Shown here: positions 34,382 through 43,841 of the stretch, in pieces
Layout of the letters: each line of letters starts with the position of its first letter
Position numbering within the stretch: position 1 is the first letter of the stretch
From: Rhizobium sp. Q54
GTDB lineage: Bacteria; Pseudomonadota; Alphaproteobacteria; UBA2966; CAIVPW01
Length of the DNA: 64,000 nucleotides
Direction of reading: 5' to 3'
Assembly (NCBI GenBank): GCA_945947575.1
Contig: CAMEYM010000011.1
Location: 1 to 64,000 of the forward strand
The notes under the pieces: generated by a model
Seen by the model: only the letters and a program-made list of their open reading frames with translations
Told to the model about the DNA's origin: nothing
Database searches by the model: none
Program-made: the position numbers and the translations under genes

Positions 34382-37300
34382 GTCCGGGCCTTTCCGGACG
34401 CCTGACCAGGGCGTCCATCCGCTCGCCGCTGACGCCGCTGTTCCTGTTGGCGGCGCTGGGCCTGGGCATGATCGCGCTACTCGGCATCCCGCGCGAGGAG
34501 GAGCCGCAGATCAGCGTGCCGATGGTCGACATCCGTGTGGTCGCCGATGGCCTGAAGGCCGTGGACGCCGTCGAACTCGTCTCGAAGCCGCTCGAAGCGA
34601 TCATCAAGGCCATCGATGGTGTCGAGCACGTCTATAGCCGGACGGAAGACGACCGCGTCATGGTGACCGCGCGCTTCCTGGTTGGCACCGACGCCGACGA
34701 CGCCATCATGCGCATCCACGAAAAGGTGCGCGCCAACCTCGATCGCATACCCATCGGCATACCGGAGCCTCTGATCGTCGGTCGCGGCATCAACGATGTG
34801 GCCGTCGTAGCGCTGACGTTGTCCCCCCGACCGGACGTGGCATCCCGCTGGACCGATACCGACTTGTACCGCGTCGCCGAAGAGCTGCGCACCGAGCTGG
34901 GTAAGGTGAGCGATGTCGGCCTAAGCTATCTGTCCGGCGGCGGCGCGACGCAGCTGCGCGTCGAGCCGGACCCGGAGGGCCTTGCCCTCTATGGCGTGAC
35001 GCTGCAACAACTGGTTGCCAAGGTGCGCGACGCCAACCGCTCGTTCGTCGCAGGCCAGATTCGTGACGCCGGCGTGGTGCGCACCGTGGTCGCCGGCGGC
35101 ACTTTGTCCGGTTTGCCCGACATCGGTTCCCTCCTGATCACCACACGCGAGGGAAAGCCAGTCTACGTGCAGGACGTCGCTACGGTCGTGTTCGGGCCGG
35201 CGCCGCAGGAGCATCGAGTGTGGAACGATGCGCCGGGAGCGGATGGCGTCTGGACGAGGGCGCCGGCTGTCAGCCTGGCGTTCGCCAAGCGCACCGGCGC
35301 CAATGCGGTCACCGTGAGCGGCGATCTGCTCGAACGGCTGGCGGCAGTGCAGGGCAACCTGGTCCCGCCGGGTGTTGTTGTGACCGTGACGCGCGACTAC
35401 GGGGCGACGGCCAACGAAAAGGCCAACGAGCTGCTGTTCCATCTTGGTCTGGCCACGGCCTCGATTGTCGTTCTGATCGCCGTCGCCATCGGGTGGCGCG
35501 CGGCCCTGGTCACTCTGGTGGTCATCCCCACGACGATCTTGTTGACGCTGTTTGCCGCGAATCTGATGGGGTACTCCATCAACCGCGTCAGCCTGTTCGC
35601 CCTCATCTTCGCCATCGGCATTCTGGTCGATGACGCCATCGTCGTGGTCGAGAACATCGCCCGTCACTGGTCGCGGGCGGACGGCCGCTCGCGCCTCGAG
35701 GCGGTGATCGACGCGGTTGCCGAAGTCGGCAATCCAACCATCGTCGCCACTCTGACCGTCGTCGCCGCCCTCCTGCCCATGCTGTTCGTGTCGGGATTGA
35801 TGGGGCCATATATGGCACCCATCCCGGCGATCGCTTCGGCGGCGATGCTGTTCTCGTTCTTTGTGGCCGTAGTCGTGGCGCCTTGGCTGCTGCTGCGGCT
35901 GGGGGGCGAAAGTGGCGCAGCCGGTGGGCACGGGGAGGGACCGCTAGGTCGTCTGTACCGTCGCGTTGCCGGGCCGATCATCCGATCGCGCGCCTCCGCT
36001 TGGACCTTCCTCCTGCTCGTCGGCGGTGCAACGGTCGCCGCAAGCCTGCTCCTCGTCACCAAGGACGTCTCGGTCAAGCTGTTGCCGTTCGACAACAAAT
36101 CCGAGATCGCACTGCTCGTCGATCTGCGGGCCGGAGCAAGCCTCGAAGACACGGAACGGACTCTGTTCTTGCTCGCCGACGTGGCGCGCGAGATTCCGGA
36201 GGTTCGCTCTCTGCAGGTCTTCGCCGGAGTCCCTGCGCCGTTCAACTTCAACGGCCTGGTGCGTCACTACTACGTTCGAACCGCGCCTGAGCTCGGCGAG
36301 CTGCAGATCAATCTTGCGCCACGGGGCGAGCGCGGCCGGGCAAGTCATGCCGTCGCCCTCGACCTGCGCGAGCGCATCAAGGCAGTAGCACTGCCCGCGG
36401 GCGCAGTCGCTAGAGTGGTCGAGGTGCCGCCGGGTCCGCCGGTCCTCGCGACGCTCCTGGCCGAGATCTATGGTCCCGACGCCGCGACTCGGCGCGCCGT
36501 GGTCGCTGAGTTGCGCGAGATCTTCGCGTCGATCCCCTTCATCATCGACATCGACGACTCCATCGGCACACCGTCGCCGCGCCTGCGTGTCGCGATCGAC
36601 CAGGACCGCCTGGAGTTTCACGGCGTGGAGCAGCGCGACGTCTATGAGACCTTGCAGATGCTGCTGGGTGGCACGGCGGTCGGCTATTCGCACCGTGGCG
36701 GGGGGCGTGACCCGATCGAGATCGCCGTGCGCCTCCCCAAGCGCGACCTCGCCTGGAGTGAGGCCCTTGCGGCGACGCCGGTGCCCGCCAACGCGCTGCC
36801 GGGCAACCGGACCGTCGTCGAACTCGGCGACGTCGTGGACGTCGCGGTGGAGGAGGGCTCTCCGGCGATCTTCCGCCGTGACGGCCGTTTCACCGACATG
36901 GTGATGGCAGAGCTCGCCGGTGCCTTCGAGGCGCCCATCTACGGCATGCTCGAGGTTGCTGCGCGCGTCGATGCGCATGAGTGGGGTGCGCTGCCCAAGC
37001 CCCTCATTCGATTGCATGGGCAGCCGGAGGACGAGTCGCATCCCACGCTGCTCTGGGACGGCGAGTGGGAGATCACCTATGTCACGTTCCGCGACATGGG
37101 CATCGCCTTTGCCGCCGCGCTGGTAGGTATCTACATTCTAGTGGTCGCGCAGTTCGGCAGTTTCCGCCTGCCGCTCGTAGTGTTGACGCCGGTCCCGCTC
37201 ACGCTGATCGGGATCCTGCTCGGGCACTGGCTGTTTTCGGCGCCGTTCACAGCGACCTCGATGATCGGGTTCATTGCGCTCGCCGGCATCATCGTGCGCA

Positions 37301-37575
37301 ACTCCATCTTGCTGGTCGATTTCGTGCGCCACGAGGCCAAGGCGGGGATGACCCTGCGGGATGCGCTGCTCGAAGCGGGGGCCGTCCGTTTCAAGCCGAT
37401 CCTGCTCACCGCGCTCGCTGCGATGATCGGCGCGGCGACGATCCTGCTCGACCCGATCTTTCAGGGTCTCGCCATCTCGTTGTTGTTCGGCCTCGCCTCT
37501 GCGTCCTTGCTGACTGTGATCGTCATTCCGGCGATCTATGTGGTATTGCGCGACGCCGATCGCGTCATACGCTAG
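34378..37575 (+). CDS. RND efflux transporter permease (AcrB/HAE family)
   Basis: A 1065 aa proton-driven RND pump. The first membrane helix is at about residues 19-37, followed by the IPREEEPQISVPMVDI periplasmic stretch. The proton-relay helix carries GILVDDAIVVVENIARH with the Asp pair, and FIALAGIIVRNSILLVDFVRH is the matching repeat-2 helix. Two large periplasmic loops are present. The start is a TTG overlapping the adaptor stop (TTGA). Substrate is unknown; control by a BigR-like repressor hints at a sulfur-related compound such as sulfite or thiosulfate, by inference only. Confidence 0.93.
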   Translation: MSPGLSGRLTRASIRSPLTPLFLLAALGLGMIALLGIPREEEPQISVPMVDIRVVADGLKAVDAVELVSKPLEAIIKAIDGVEHVYSRTEDDRVMVTARFLVGTDADDAIMRIHEKVRANLDRIPIGIPEPLIVGRGINDVAVVALTLSPRPDVASRWTDTDLYRVAEELRTELGKVSDVGLSYLSGGGATQLRVEPDPEGLALYGVTLQQLVAKVRDANRSFVAGQIRDAGVVRTVVAGGTLSGLPDIGSLLITTREGKPVYVQDVATVVFGPAPQEHRVWNDAPGADGVWTRAPAVSLAFAKRTGANAVTVSGDLLERLAAVQGNLVPPGVVVTVTRDYGATANEKANELLFHLGLATASIVVLIAVAIGWRAALVTLVVIPTTILLTLFAANLMGYSINRVSLFALIFAIGILVDDAIVVVENIARHWSRADGRSRLEAVIDAVAEVGNPTIVATLTVVAALLPMLFVSGLMGPYMAPIPAIASAAMLFSFFVAVVVAPWLLLRLGGESGAAGGHGEGPLGRLYRRVAGPIIRSRASAWTFLLLVGGATVAASLLLVTKDVSVKLLPFDNKSEIALLVDLRAGASLEDTERTLFLLADVAREIPEVRSLQVFAGVPAPFNFNGLVRHYYVRTAPELGELQINLAPRGERGRASHAVALDLRERIKAVALPAGAVARVVEVPPGPPVLATLLAEIYGPDAATRRAVVAELREIFASIPFIIDIDDSIGTPSPRLRVAIDQDRLEFHGVEQRDVYETLQMLLGGTAVGYSHRGGGRDPIEIAVRLPKRDLAWSEALAATPVPANALPGNRTVVELGDVVDVAVEEGSPAIFRRDGRFTDMVMAELAGAFEAPIYGMLEVAARVDAHEWGALPKPLIRLHGQPEDESHPTLLWDGEWEITYVTFRDMGIAFAAALVGIYILVVAQFGSFRLPLVVLTPVPLTLIGILLGHWLFSAPFTATSMIGFIALAGIIVRNSILLVDFVRHEAKAGMTLRDALLEAGAVRFKPILLTALAAMIGAATILLDPIFQGLAISLLFGLASASLLTVIVIPAIYVVLRDADRVIR

Positions 37576-37635
37576 GGCTCTCGCGTCCCGGCCGTAGTGC
37601 AATACTGGCTCGGACGAACGGGGGAGGGTCGCACC

Positions 37636-37968
37636 ATGAGCGCACTGCGGCGAGGGTCTCTGGGCACCGGCGTGCCTGCGAATTTTGCCGGCGAGCAGTT
37701 CACGACCCTGATCGACGCTCCCGGCGCCTGCATCGAGCGTATCGTATCCCTCGGCCACGTCACCGAGCCCGGCCGCTGGTACGACCAGGATCGCCACGAG
37801 TGGGTGCTGGTGGTGCACGGCGCCGCGCGCCTCCAATTCGAAGGCAAGGCGGAGTCGATCACGTTGCGCGGCGGCGACTACATCGATATCCCTGCCCATT
37901 GCCGCCATCGCATCGAATGGACCGACCCTCAGGTCCCGACCGTATGGGTCGCCGTCCACTACGCCTAA
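37636..37968 (+). CDS. Cupin-domain protein
   Basis: A 110 aa single-domain cupin. HEWVLVVHGAARLQFEGK is cupin motif 1 with a histidine metal ligand, GGDYIDIPAHCRHRIEW is motif 2 with further histidines. The ATG at 37636 has GGAGGG upstream and is preferred to the GTG at 37597. It lies 60 nt after the RND permease on the same strand, so it may be read through, but no functional link is evident. Enzyme or binding protein cannot be told apart. Confidence 0.8.
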   Translation: MSALRRGSLGTGVPANFAGEQFTTLIDAPGACIERIVSLGHVTEPGRWYDQDRHEWVLVVHGAARLQFEGKAESITLRGGDYIDIPAHCRHRIEWTDPQVPTVWVAVHYA

Positions 37969-38133
37969 GTCGCCACCTTTGGCTTGGCCGTGCCGTTCCG
38001 CACCGAGAACCGGGGGAAATCCGGTAGTTGGGAGTATTCGCGGCGTCCCCCGGCAACGGAATGGTTGCGGTTGCAGCCACCGCCGCTCTCTCGTTGTAAA
38101 GTCTGAGGCACTTGGGCGCTGGGGAGGGGACGA

Positions 38134-40467
38134 ATGGGACGCGTACTTTGGTTGACGCTGGCGGTGGTCGGCGTCGTGGCGGCTTGGCCTGCTCTGCAGA
38201 GCGCGGCGACCGGCGGCGATGACCTCGAGTTCTGCGCAGACCAGATCGAGCGCCTCGAAAAGGCGTTGCGCGGCGACATCCCAGACATGAACGCGCGCGG
38301 CGCGGCGGACGGCGAGCTCGACGAGGCGCGCGAAGCGCTAGCGGAGCGAGACGTTGAGGAATGCGTCGAGGCGCTGGAAGAAGCGTTCGAACACCTCGGC
38401 ATGTCTTTGCGCGGTCCCAGCCCGGCCGCGGTGCGCCTGGCGGCCATCGAGATGGGCTTGGCGCCGCTCTCCACCGTGGCGATTCCGAGACCCGCTGATC
38501 TCAACGACTACATTCGTCCCGGCATGGAGCAGGTCGCCGTGCAGCTCGGCAAGGCTCTGTTCTGGGACATGCAGGTCGGCAGCGACGGCAAGGCATGCGG
38601 CTCATGCCACTTCCACGCCGGCGCCGACAACCGCCTGAAGAACCAGGTCAATCCGGGCACCAAAGCCAACGACACGCAGTTCGGCGTGACGATCACCGAC
38701 GCCGGCAAGGCCAAGGGCCTGACGGCGCCGGCGTTCGGACCGAACTACGTGCTGAAGGCCGAGGACTTTCCGCTGCGCATGTTCGCCGACGCGGAAGAGC
38801 CCAACTACAACAAGCGAGTCCTCTTGCGCGATACCAACGACGTGATCTCGTCGCAAGGTGTCATGAAGTGGCGCTATGACGGTATCGAGGCGGGTGCCGC
38901 CCGCGACCTTGGCACTCCTCTGCCCGACGACGTCTTTGCCGTGCACGGCGTCAACACGCGCCGCGTCGAGCCGCGCCATACGCCGACCATGATCAACGCA
39001 GTGTTCAATTCAGAGCAGTTCTGGGATGGGCGCGCCCAGAACTTCTTCAACGGCGTCAATCCGTTCGGCCGCCTCGACCGCAACGCCAGGATTCTCGTTG
39101 TCGAGAACGGCATGGTGGTCGAACGCCAGCTCGTCATGGAGCGGGCCAGTTTGGCCTCCCAGGCGGTTGGCCCGCCGTTGTCGGAGGACGAGATGTCCTA
39201 CACGGCGCGCTCGTTCCCGGACCTCGGCAAGAAGCTCTTGGCCCTCCGCCCGCTCGCGACCCAAGAAGTGCACCCCCAGGACAGCGTGCTCGGACCGCTG
39301 TCGCGCGCCATCAACGGTCAACTTGGCCTGACCACGGCAAGCTACACCGATTTGGTGCGCGCCGTGTTCCAGCCGCTGGTGTGGGAGTCCACCCAGCTCG
39401 TCACCTTCGAAGGCGACGTACGCAGCGTGCGCACGGCCGCACAGGTCCCGGCCGGCGCCAAGGCATACAGCCTGATGGAGGCGAACTTCGCGCTCATCTT
39501 CGGTCTCGCCATTCAGATGTACGAGACGACGCTAATCTCCGATCAGACACCGTTCGACGCGTTCCTCGCCGGCGACGACAAAGCGCTCGATGCCGACCAG
39601 CTCGTCGGTCTGCTGACCTTCATCAATCGCGGCACCGCGGAGCAAAAAGCCAACCCCATCTTCCAGGGCGTGCGCCAGGGCAACTGCGTCGCGTGCCACG
39701 TTGGGCCGGAGCTCACGCAGGCGAGCAACACATTCATGGGTCGCGGCATCCACCTCTCGGACCAGCCAGCGGCTATGGTCGATGGCCGTCTGGTGGTGGG
39801 TACCGGCCAGGGCGCGCTGTTGCTCGATCGTGGCTTCTCCAACATCGGCGTGCGGCCGACGGCCGAGGACATCGGCCACGGCGGCGCCGAGTTCGGCATT
39901 CCGTTCTCGCGCCAGCCGTTGGCGAGGCTCGACCTGCCGCCCAACGCCTTCGAAGTGCTCGTAGAGGGCCAGATGGTGGCGCCGCAGCTCGGCATTCCCG
40001 GCTCGTTCAAGATCCCCGGTTTGCGCAACGTCGAGCTGACCGGACCGTACTTCCACAACGGTGGCATGGCGACGCTCGGCCAAGTGGTCGAGTTCTACGA
40101 CCGCTTCGGCGACTTCGCCGACGTCAACATCAAGGAGCTCGACGTCAAGATGGCGCTCGTCGATCTCGAAGAGGACGACGAGGTCGCGCTCATAAAGCTG
40201 ATGCTCGCCATGACCGACGAGCGCGTGCGCAACGAGGCGGCGCCATTCGACCGTCCGCAGTTGTTCGTGCCCATGGGGCATCCGGGCGATCAGGCCAAGA
40301 TCGAATGCGCCACCGGCTTCCTGCCTTGCGAAGATCGCATAGAGGTCCCGGCTGTCGGCCGCGGCGGGCGCACCGCCAAGGGGCTCCTGCCGCTGCAGCC
40401 CTTCCTCAACGTCGTTCACCTCGACGAAAGGAAAGCCGAGGAAGACGAAGAAGAGGACGCGGAATAG
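38134..40467 (+). CDS. Large diheme cytochrome c peroxidase/MauG-like protein
   Basis: A 777 aa exported protein, about twice the size of ordinary bacterial cytochrome c peroxidases. A signal or anchor helix (about 4-20) is followed by a charged helical region (about 30-90) with Cys34 and Cys77. Heme 1 attaches at C155-GS-CH159 and heme 2 at C518-VA-CH522. The stretch ELTGPYFHNGGMATLGQVVEFYDR near residue 635 is a family hallmark. The acidic C-terminus ends in Glu/Asp repeats. GGGGAGGGG lies just before the ATG. Its substrate is unknown. It ends 3 nt from a convergent TPR lipoprotein gene. Confidence 0.88.
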   Translation: MGRVLWLTLAVVGVVAAWPALQSAATGGDDLEFCADQIERLEKALRGDIPDMNARGAADGELDEAREALAERDVEECVEALEEAFEHLGMSLRGPSPAAVRLAAIEMGLAPLSTVAIPRPADLNDYIRPGMEQVAVQLGKALFWDMQVGSDGKACGSCHFHAGADNRLKNQVNPGTKANDTQFGVTITDAGKAKGLTAPAFGPNYVLKAEDFPLRMFADAEEPNYNKRVLLRDTNDVISSQGVMKWRYDGIEAGAARDLGTPLPDDVFAVHGVNTRRVEPRHTPTMINAVFNSEQFWDGRAQNFFNGVNPFGRLDRNARILVVENGMVVERQLVMERASLASQAVGPPLSEDEMSYTARSFPDLGKKLLALRPLATQEVHPQDSVLGPLSRAINGQLGLTTASYTDLVRAVFQPLVWESTQLVTFEGDVRSVRTAAQVPAGAKAYSLMEANFALIFGLAIQMYETTLISDQTPFDAFLAGDDKALDADQLVGLLTFINRGTAEQKANPIFQGVRQGNCVACHVGPELTQASNTFMGRGIHLSDQPAAMVDGRLVVGTGQGALLLDRGFSNIGVRPTAEDIGHGGAEFGIPFSRQPLARLDLPPNAFEVLVEGQMVAPQLGIPGSFKIPGLRNVELTGPYFHNGGMATLGQVVEFYDRFGDFADVNIKELDVKMALVDLEEDDEVALIKLMLAMTDERVRNEAAPFDRPQLFVPMGHPGDQAKIECATGFLPCEDRIEVPAVGRGGRTAKGLLPLQPFLNVVHLDERKAEEDEEEDAE

Positions 40468-40470
40468 CGT

Positions 40471-41979
40471 CTAGCGGATCGCTTCGGCGGCGGCGACGGA
40501 TTCGCGTCGCCGCTGCTCCATGCCGAGGGTTTCGAACCAGTACGCCGCCATCAGCAAGTTGACCTTTGCCTCGATCTTCTGCGTTGCGGCAAGGGTCTCG
40601 CCGATGCCGCGTAGGGCCCAGGCCTCGCCCAGGCGGTACCCCGTCACCTCGAACACGACACGCGCGCGCACCAGCGCATCGAGCGACGCCTCGGCGTCAC
40701 CGAGTTGCCGCTCCAACGCTCCCGTCGCCAGCAGCGCCTTCGCCGCGCCGACCTCGTCATCGCTGCTGAGAAGGATCTGATAGGCAGTCGCGAAGTTGCG
40801 CGCGGCGACTTCCATGTTGCCGGCGCGCTGCTCGATCTGTCCCAACGCGATCAGGCCCTCGGCCTCGCCGACCCGGTTGCGCGTGCGCTGGTTGATCTCC
40901 TGCGAGCGCGCCAGGACGGCGCGTTGGTCGCCCATCGTCGCGTCCATCTCCGCGAGCGCGACGAGCAGGTGCGCCTCCGCCTCGTCGTCGCCGATCTCGC
41001 GCAGGAGCGCCTGCGCTTCGGTGTATGCCTTGCGCGCCTCGGAGAAGCGCTCGATGCCGCGTTCCAGGTCGGCGAGGCTCAACAGCGCGTAGATCAGCCC
41101 AAGCACGTCGCGGCCCTCGCGATACAAGGCGATCGACAGCCCGTAGCGCTCGCGGGACTGCTCCGGCTGCCCGGTGTGCCGTTCGATCTCGGCAAGCTCG
41201 AGCTGGCGCTGCGCTTCGGCGAGCGGCTCGCCGGCCTGTTGCTGCGCGAGAATCTGGTCGCGGATCTCGCCGCGCTTGGCCTCGAAGTCGTCGGGATAGT
41301 TGCCGACGACCTCACCCAGGGTGCGCCGCGCCAAGGTGAGCCCGGCCGCATCGGTGGTGGCGGTGTAGATCGCCACGGCGCGCGCCGCGGCGCGGCGCGA
41401 GTTGAGGATGAGCCCAAGGCGCCGCTCGGCATCGGCGCGCCCGAGCAGCGAGCGCGCTTCGCCGCTCCAATCGGCGAGGGCGCGATACTGCTCGGCAGCG
41501 GTGTCGAAGATCGTGCGGGCGCGCTCGTTGTTGAACTGCGCGCGCTCGAGTTCGCCCATCGCGAAGGTCGCGTCGGCGCGACCGCGCTCGTCGCCCGCGG
41601 CGACGAATACCGCGTCGGCCTGGGCCAACAGCTGCCGCCCGCGCTCGCCCTGGCCCATGGCGCGGTCGAGGCTGCCTATCGCCAGCAGGGTGCGGCCCTC
41701 GCCGGTGCGGTCGCCGGCGCTGCGGAATGCCGCCAGGGCCCGCTCGAAGGTCTCGCGCGCCTCGAGGTCGCGGCCGACGTTGGCGGACCGTTCGGCCTCG
41801 CGCAGCAGTTGCTGGCCGCGTGACTCGGTGGCGGTGGCCTTCGGCGCCACGTTCTTGGCGACGGCGGCTTCCGGCGCCGTCTGCTGCGCGTCGTTGGAGG
41901 ACTGCTGGCCTTCGCCGCACGCAACAAGAGCCAGCGCGGCGCAAAGGCCGCTGGACAGCGCAATCGTCGAACGCTTCAT
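40471..41979 (-). CDS. TPR-like repeat lipoprotein
   Basis: A 502 aa predicted lipoprotein. I start at the ATG at 41979 rather than the track start, because MKRSTIALSSGLCAALALVACGEG is a clean lipoprotein signal with lipobox LVAC. The rest is a long array of about 40-residue helical repeats (AxFxxALAxFRxxGDRxGEGxxLLxIGxLxxxxG pattern), tetratricopeptide-like, spanning about residues 55-490. It is second in a two-gene unit 19 nt after a membrane TPR protein. Such proteins assemble complexes; its partner is unknown. Confidence 0.7.
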   Translation of the reverse strand: MKRSTIALSSGLCAALALVACGEGQQSSNDAQQTAPEAAVAKNVAPKATATESRGQQLLREAERSANVGRDLEARETFERALAAFRSAGDRTGEGRTLLAIGSLDRAMGQGERGRQLLAQADAVFVAAGDERGRADATFAMGELERAQFNNERARTIFDTAAEQYRALADWSGEARSLLGRADAERRLGLILNSRRAAARAVAIYTATTDAAGLTLARRTLGEVVGNYPDDFEAKRGEIRDQILAQQQAGEPLAEAQRQLELAEIERHTGQPEQSRERYGLSIALYREGRDVLGLIYALLSLADLERGIERFSEARKAYTEAQALLREIGDDEAEAHLLVALAEMDATMGDQRAVLARSQEINQRTRNRVGEAEGLIALGQIEQRAGNMEVAARNFATAYQILLSSDDEVGAAKALLATGALERQLGDAEASLDALVRARVVFEVTGYRLGEAWALRGIGETLAATQKIEAKVNLLMAAYWFETLGMEQRRRESVAAAEAIR

Positions 41980-41998
41980 GGAAGAACCCTGGGACAAC

Positions 41999-43744
41999 TC
42001 AGCGGCCGCGCACCGACTCCAACGCCGCGGCAAGGCGTTTTTCGATTTGCTCGACCAGCCGGCGCGCTTCGATGTTGTGGTCGGGGAACTCGTCGAGGTT
42101 GGCTCTTACCAGGACCGGATCGGGCTCACCCTCGGTGGGAACAACGTCCACCGCGTAGGCATCGGTCAGCGTGGGAGGCGGGACGATATAGAGACCGTCC
42201 ACCGGCGCCAGACCAAGCAGGTGGTTGGCCTCGACCAGCTTATTGTTGAGACCGTTCCACACGCTCTCCGCTTCGCGGTAGGCGGCCGCCGCGTCGGCGG
42301 CGTTGCCGTTGGCGCGCAGGGCGTCGCCCATTCCGAGCTGCGCCTGTATCACCCCCACCGGCATGCGCACGGCGCGCAGCCGTTGGCCGGCATCGGTGAA
42401 GCCGTTGAGCTCCGTTGCAGCGGCGAGCGCGGCGCGAGCGCGCCCCTCGGCGTTGCGCGCCTGATCGAAAATGACGTTGGCAGCGCTGACGTGCGCGTTC
42501 GCGGCAGCGGTGTTGCCCGCATCGCGCGCGACTACCGCAGCGGCGACCCGCGCAACGCCTTCCTCCTCGCGAGAGCCCGTGCGGGCGGCGGCGGCGAGCG
42601 CCTTGTCCAGCGCGGCACTGGCCGCGTCGCGGTTGCCGGCGACCAGCTCGAGCTGACCGAGCTTGCGCAACGCCTCGGCCGCGCCGCGCTCGCCGGCCGG
42701 CGCCAGCGCCGCGGCAGCATCGGCAAAATGCTTGCGGGCCACGTCGAGTCGACCTTGCAGCCGTTCGAGATCGCCATAGACGATGTGTGCGCGACCGACG
42801 CCGGCCGGGCTCGCCGCGGCCTCAAAGGCCGAGCGCGCCTCGACGAGCACTTCCGCCGCTTGGCGATTGAAGCCGCGGTTGATGTCGATGGCCGCCATCT
42901 GCAACCCGGCGTCGCCTGCGCGCTCCTGTTTGTCGGCGCCCACGAACAGCGAGCGCGCGTCAGCGAATTGCGCGCGCGCCAGGTCGACGCGGCCGAGGTT
43001 GAGCTCGAGGCGTGCCGAGATCATGCCGATGTCGGCGATGCCGGCCTTGTCCCCGAGCTGGTCATAGATCTTGCGCGCCTGGGCGAGGGCGGAGCGCGCG
43101 CGCTCCTCGCCGTTGCGCAGGAGCGCGACGTCCTCGATGCCGAGCATCACGTGCGGATCGCTCTTGGGCTCTGGCGCGCGCTGCCACTGCTCGCGCGCCG
43201 CCGCGTAGTACTCCGACGCCTTGGCCCACTGGAAGGTGTCCTTCTCGAGGTCGCCCATCGAGGCGTAGACGCGCGCCTGACCGGCGGCGCTGCCGCCTTG
43301 CTGGTAGAGGGCGAGAGCACTGCCGTAGTTCTGGCGGGCGCGGGTGCTTTGCCCGGTCATGTGCTCAAGCCGGCCGAGGCCGAGCACGACGCCCGCCTCG
43401 CCGAGAATGTCTTTCTCGCCGCGATACAGCTGCCGGGCGCGGTCGTACGTCTTGCGCGCCGCCTCCGTGTCGCCGAGGTTGGCCTCGCGCGTTGCCTGCG
43501 CCATCAGTGCGGCGCCGACGTCGCGGTCGGCGCGCGGCGCGGTTTGGGTCAGGCCGGCAAGGGCCTGCGCGGGGGCGGCCTCTTGCCGTGGAGGGGCCTG
43601 CACGGCTCCCACCGCCACGAGAGCGACGGCCGCCACCGCGGACACGCCCGCAGCCAGGGCTCGCGCCTGGCCGCGCAGCAGCACGGCAGCCGCCAGCGCC
43701 AGAGCGACGCAGAGCGCCGCAGCCAAGCCCCAGACGGATGTCAT
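41999..43744 (-). CDS. Membrane-anchored TPR-like protein
   Basis: A 581 aa protein. The start is taken at the ATG at 43744, giving MTSVWGLAAALCVALAL; the longer track ORF runs antisense through the next gene. Two membrane helices (about 1-24 and 30-50) are joined by a short basic turn, so the C-terminal domain should be periplasmic. From about residue 70 to 510 are TPR-like repeats, many rich in Ala. Two N-terminal helices plus periplasmic TPRs recall CcmI/CycH of cytochrome c biogenesis, but the inter-helix loop is much shorter. Function unknown. Confidence 0.65.
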   Translation of the reverse strand: MTSVWGLAAALCVALALAAAVLLRGQARALAAGVSAVAAVALVAVGAVQAPPRQEAAPAQALAGLTQTAPRADRDVGAALMAQATREANLGDTEAARKTYDRARQLYRGEKDILGEAGVVLGLGRLEHMTGQSTRARQNYGSALALYQQGGSAAGQARVYASMGDLEKDTFQWAKASEYYAAAREQWQRAPEPKSDPHVMLGIEDVALLRNGEERARSALAQARKIYDQLGDKAGIADIGMISARLELNLGRVDLARAQFADARSLFVGADKQERAGDAGLQMAAIDINRGFNRQAAEVLVEARSAFEAAASPAGVGRAHIVYGDLERLQGRLDVARKHFADAAAALAPAGERGAAEALRKLGQLELVAGNRDAASAALDKALAAAARTGSREEEGVARVAAAVVARDAGNTAAANAHVSAANVIFDQARNAEGRARAALAAATELNGFTDAGQRLRAVRMPVGVIQAQLGMGDALRANGNAADAAAAYREAESVWNGLNNKLVEANHLLGLAPVDGLYIVPPPTLTDAYAVDVVPTEGEPDPVLVRANLDEFPDHNIEARRLVEQIEKRLAAALESVRGR

Positions 43745-43841
43745 TGCAGCTACCAAGTCCCTTGTCCCGCCCCGCGGTACCCGCCGAACCGCGACTCTAA
43801 CAAACGCCTCCGTCTCCGAGAACCCTCGCCCGCCCTCGTCG

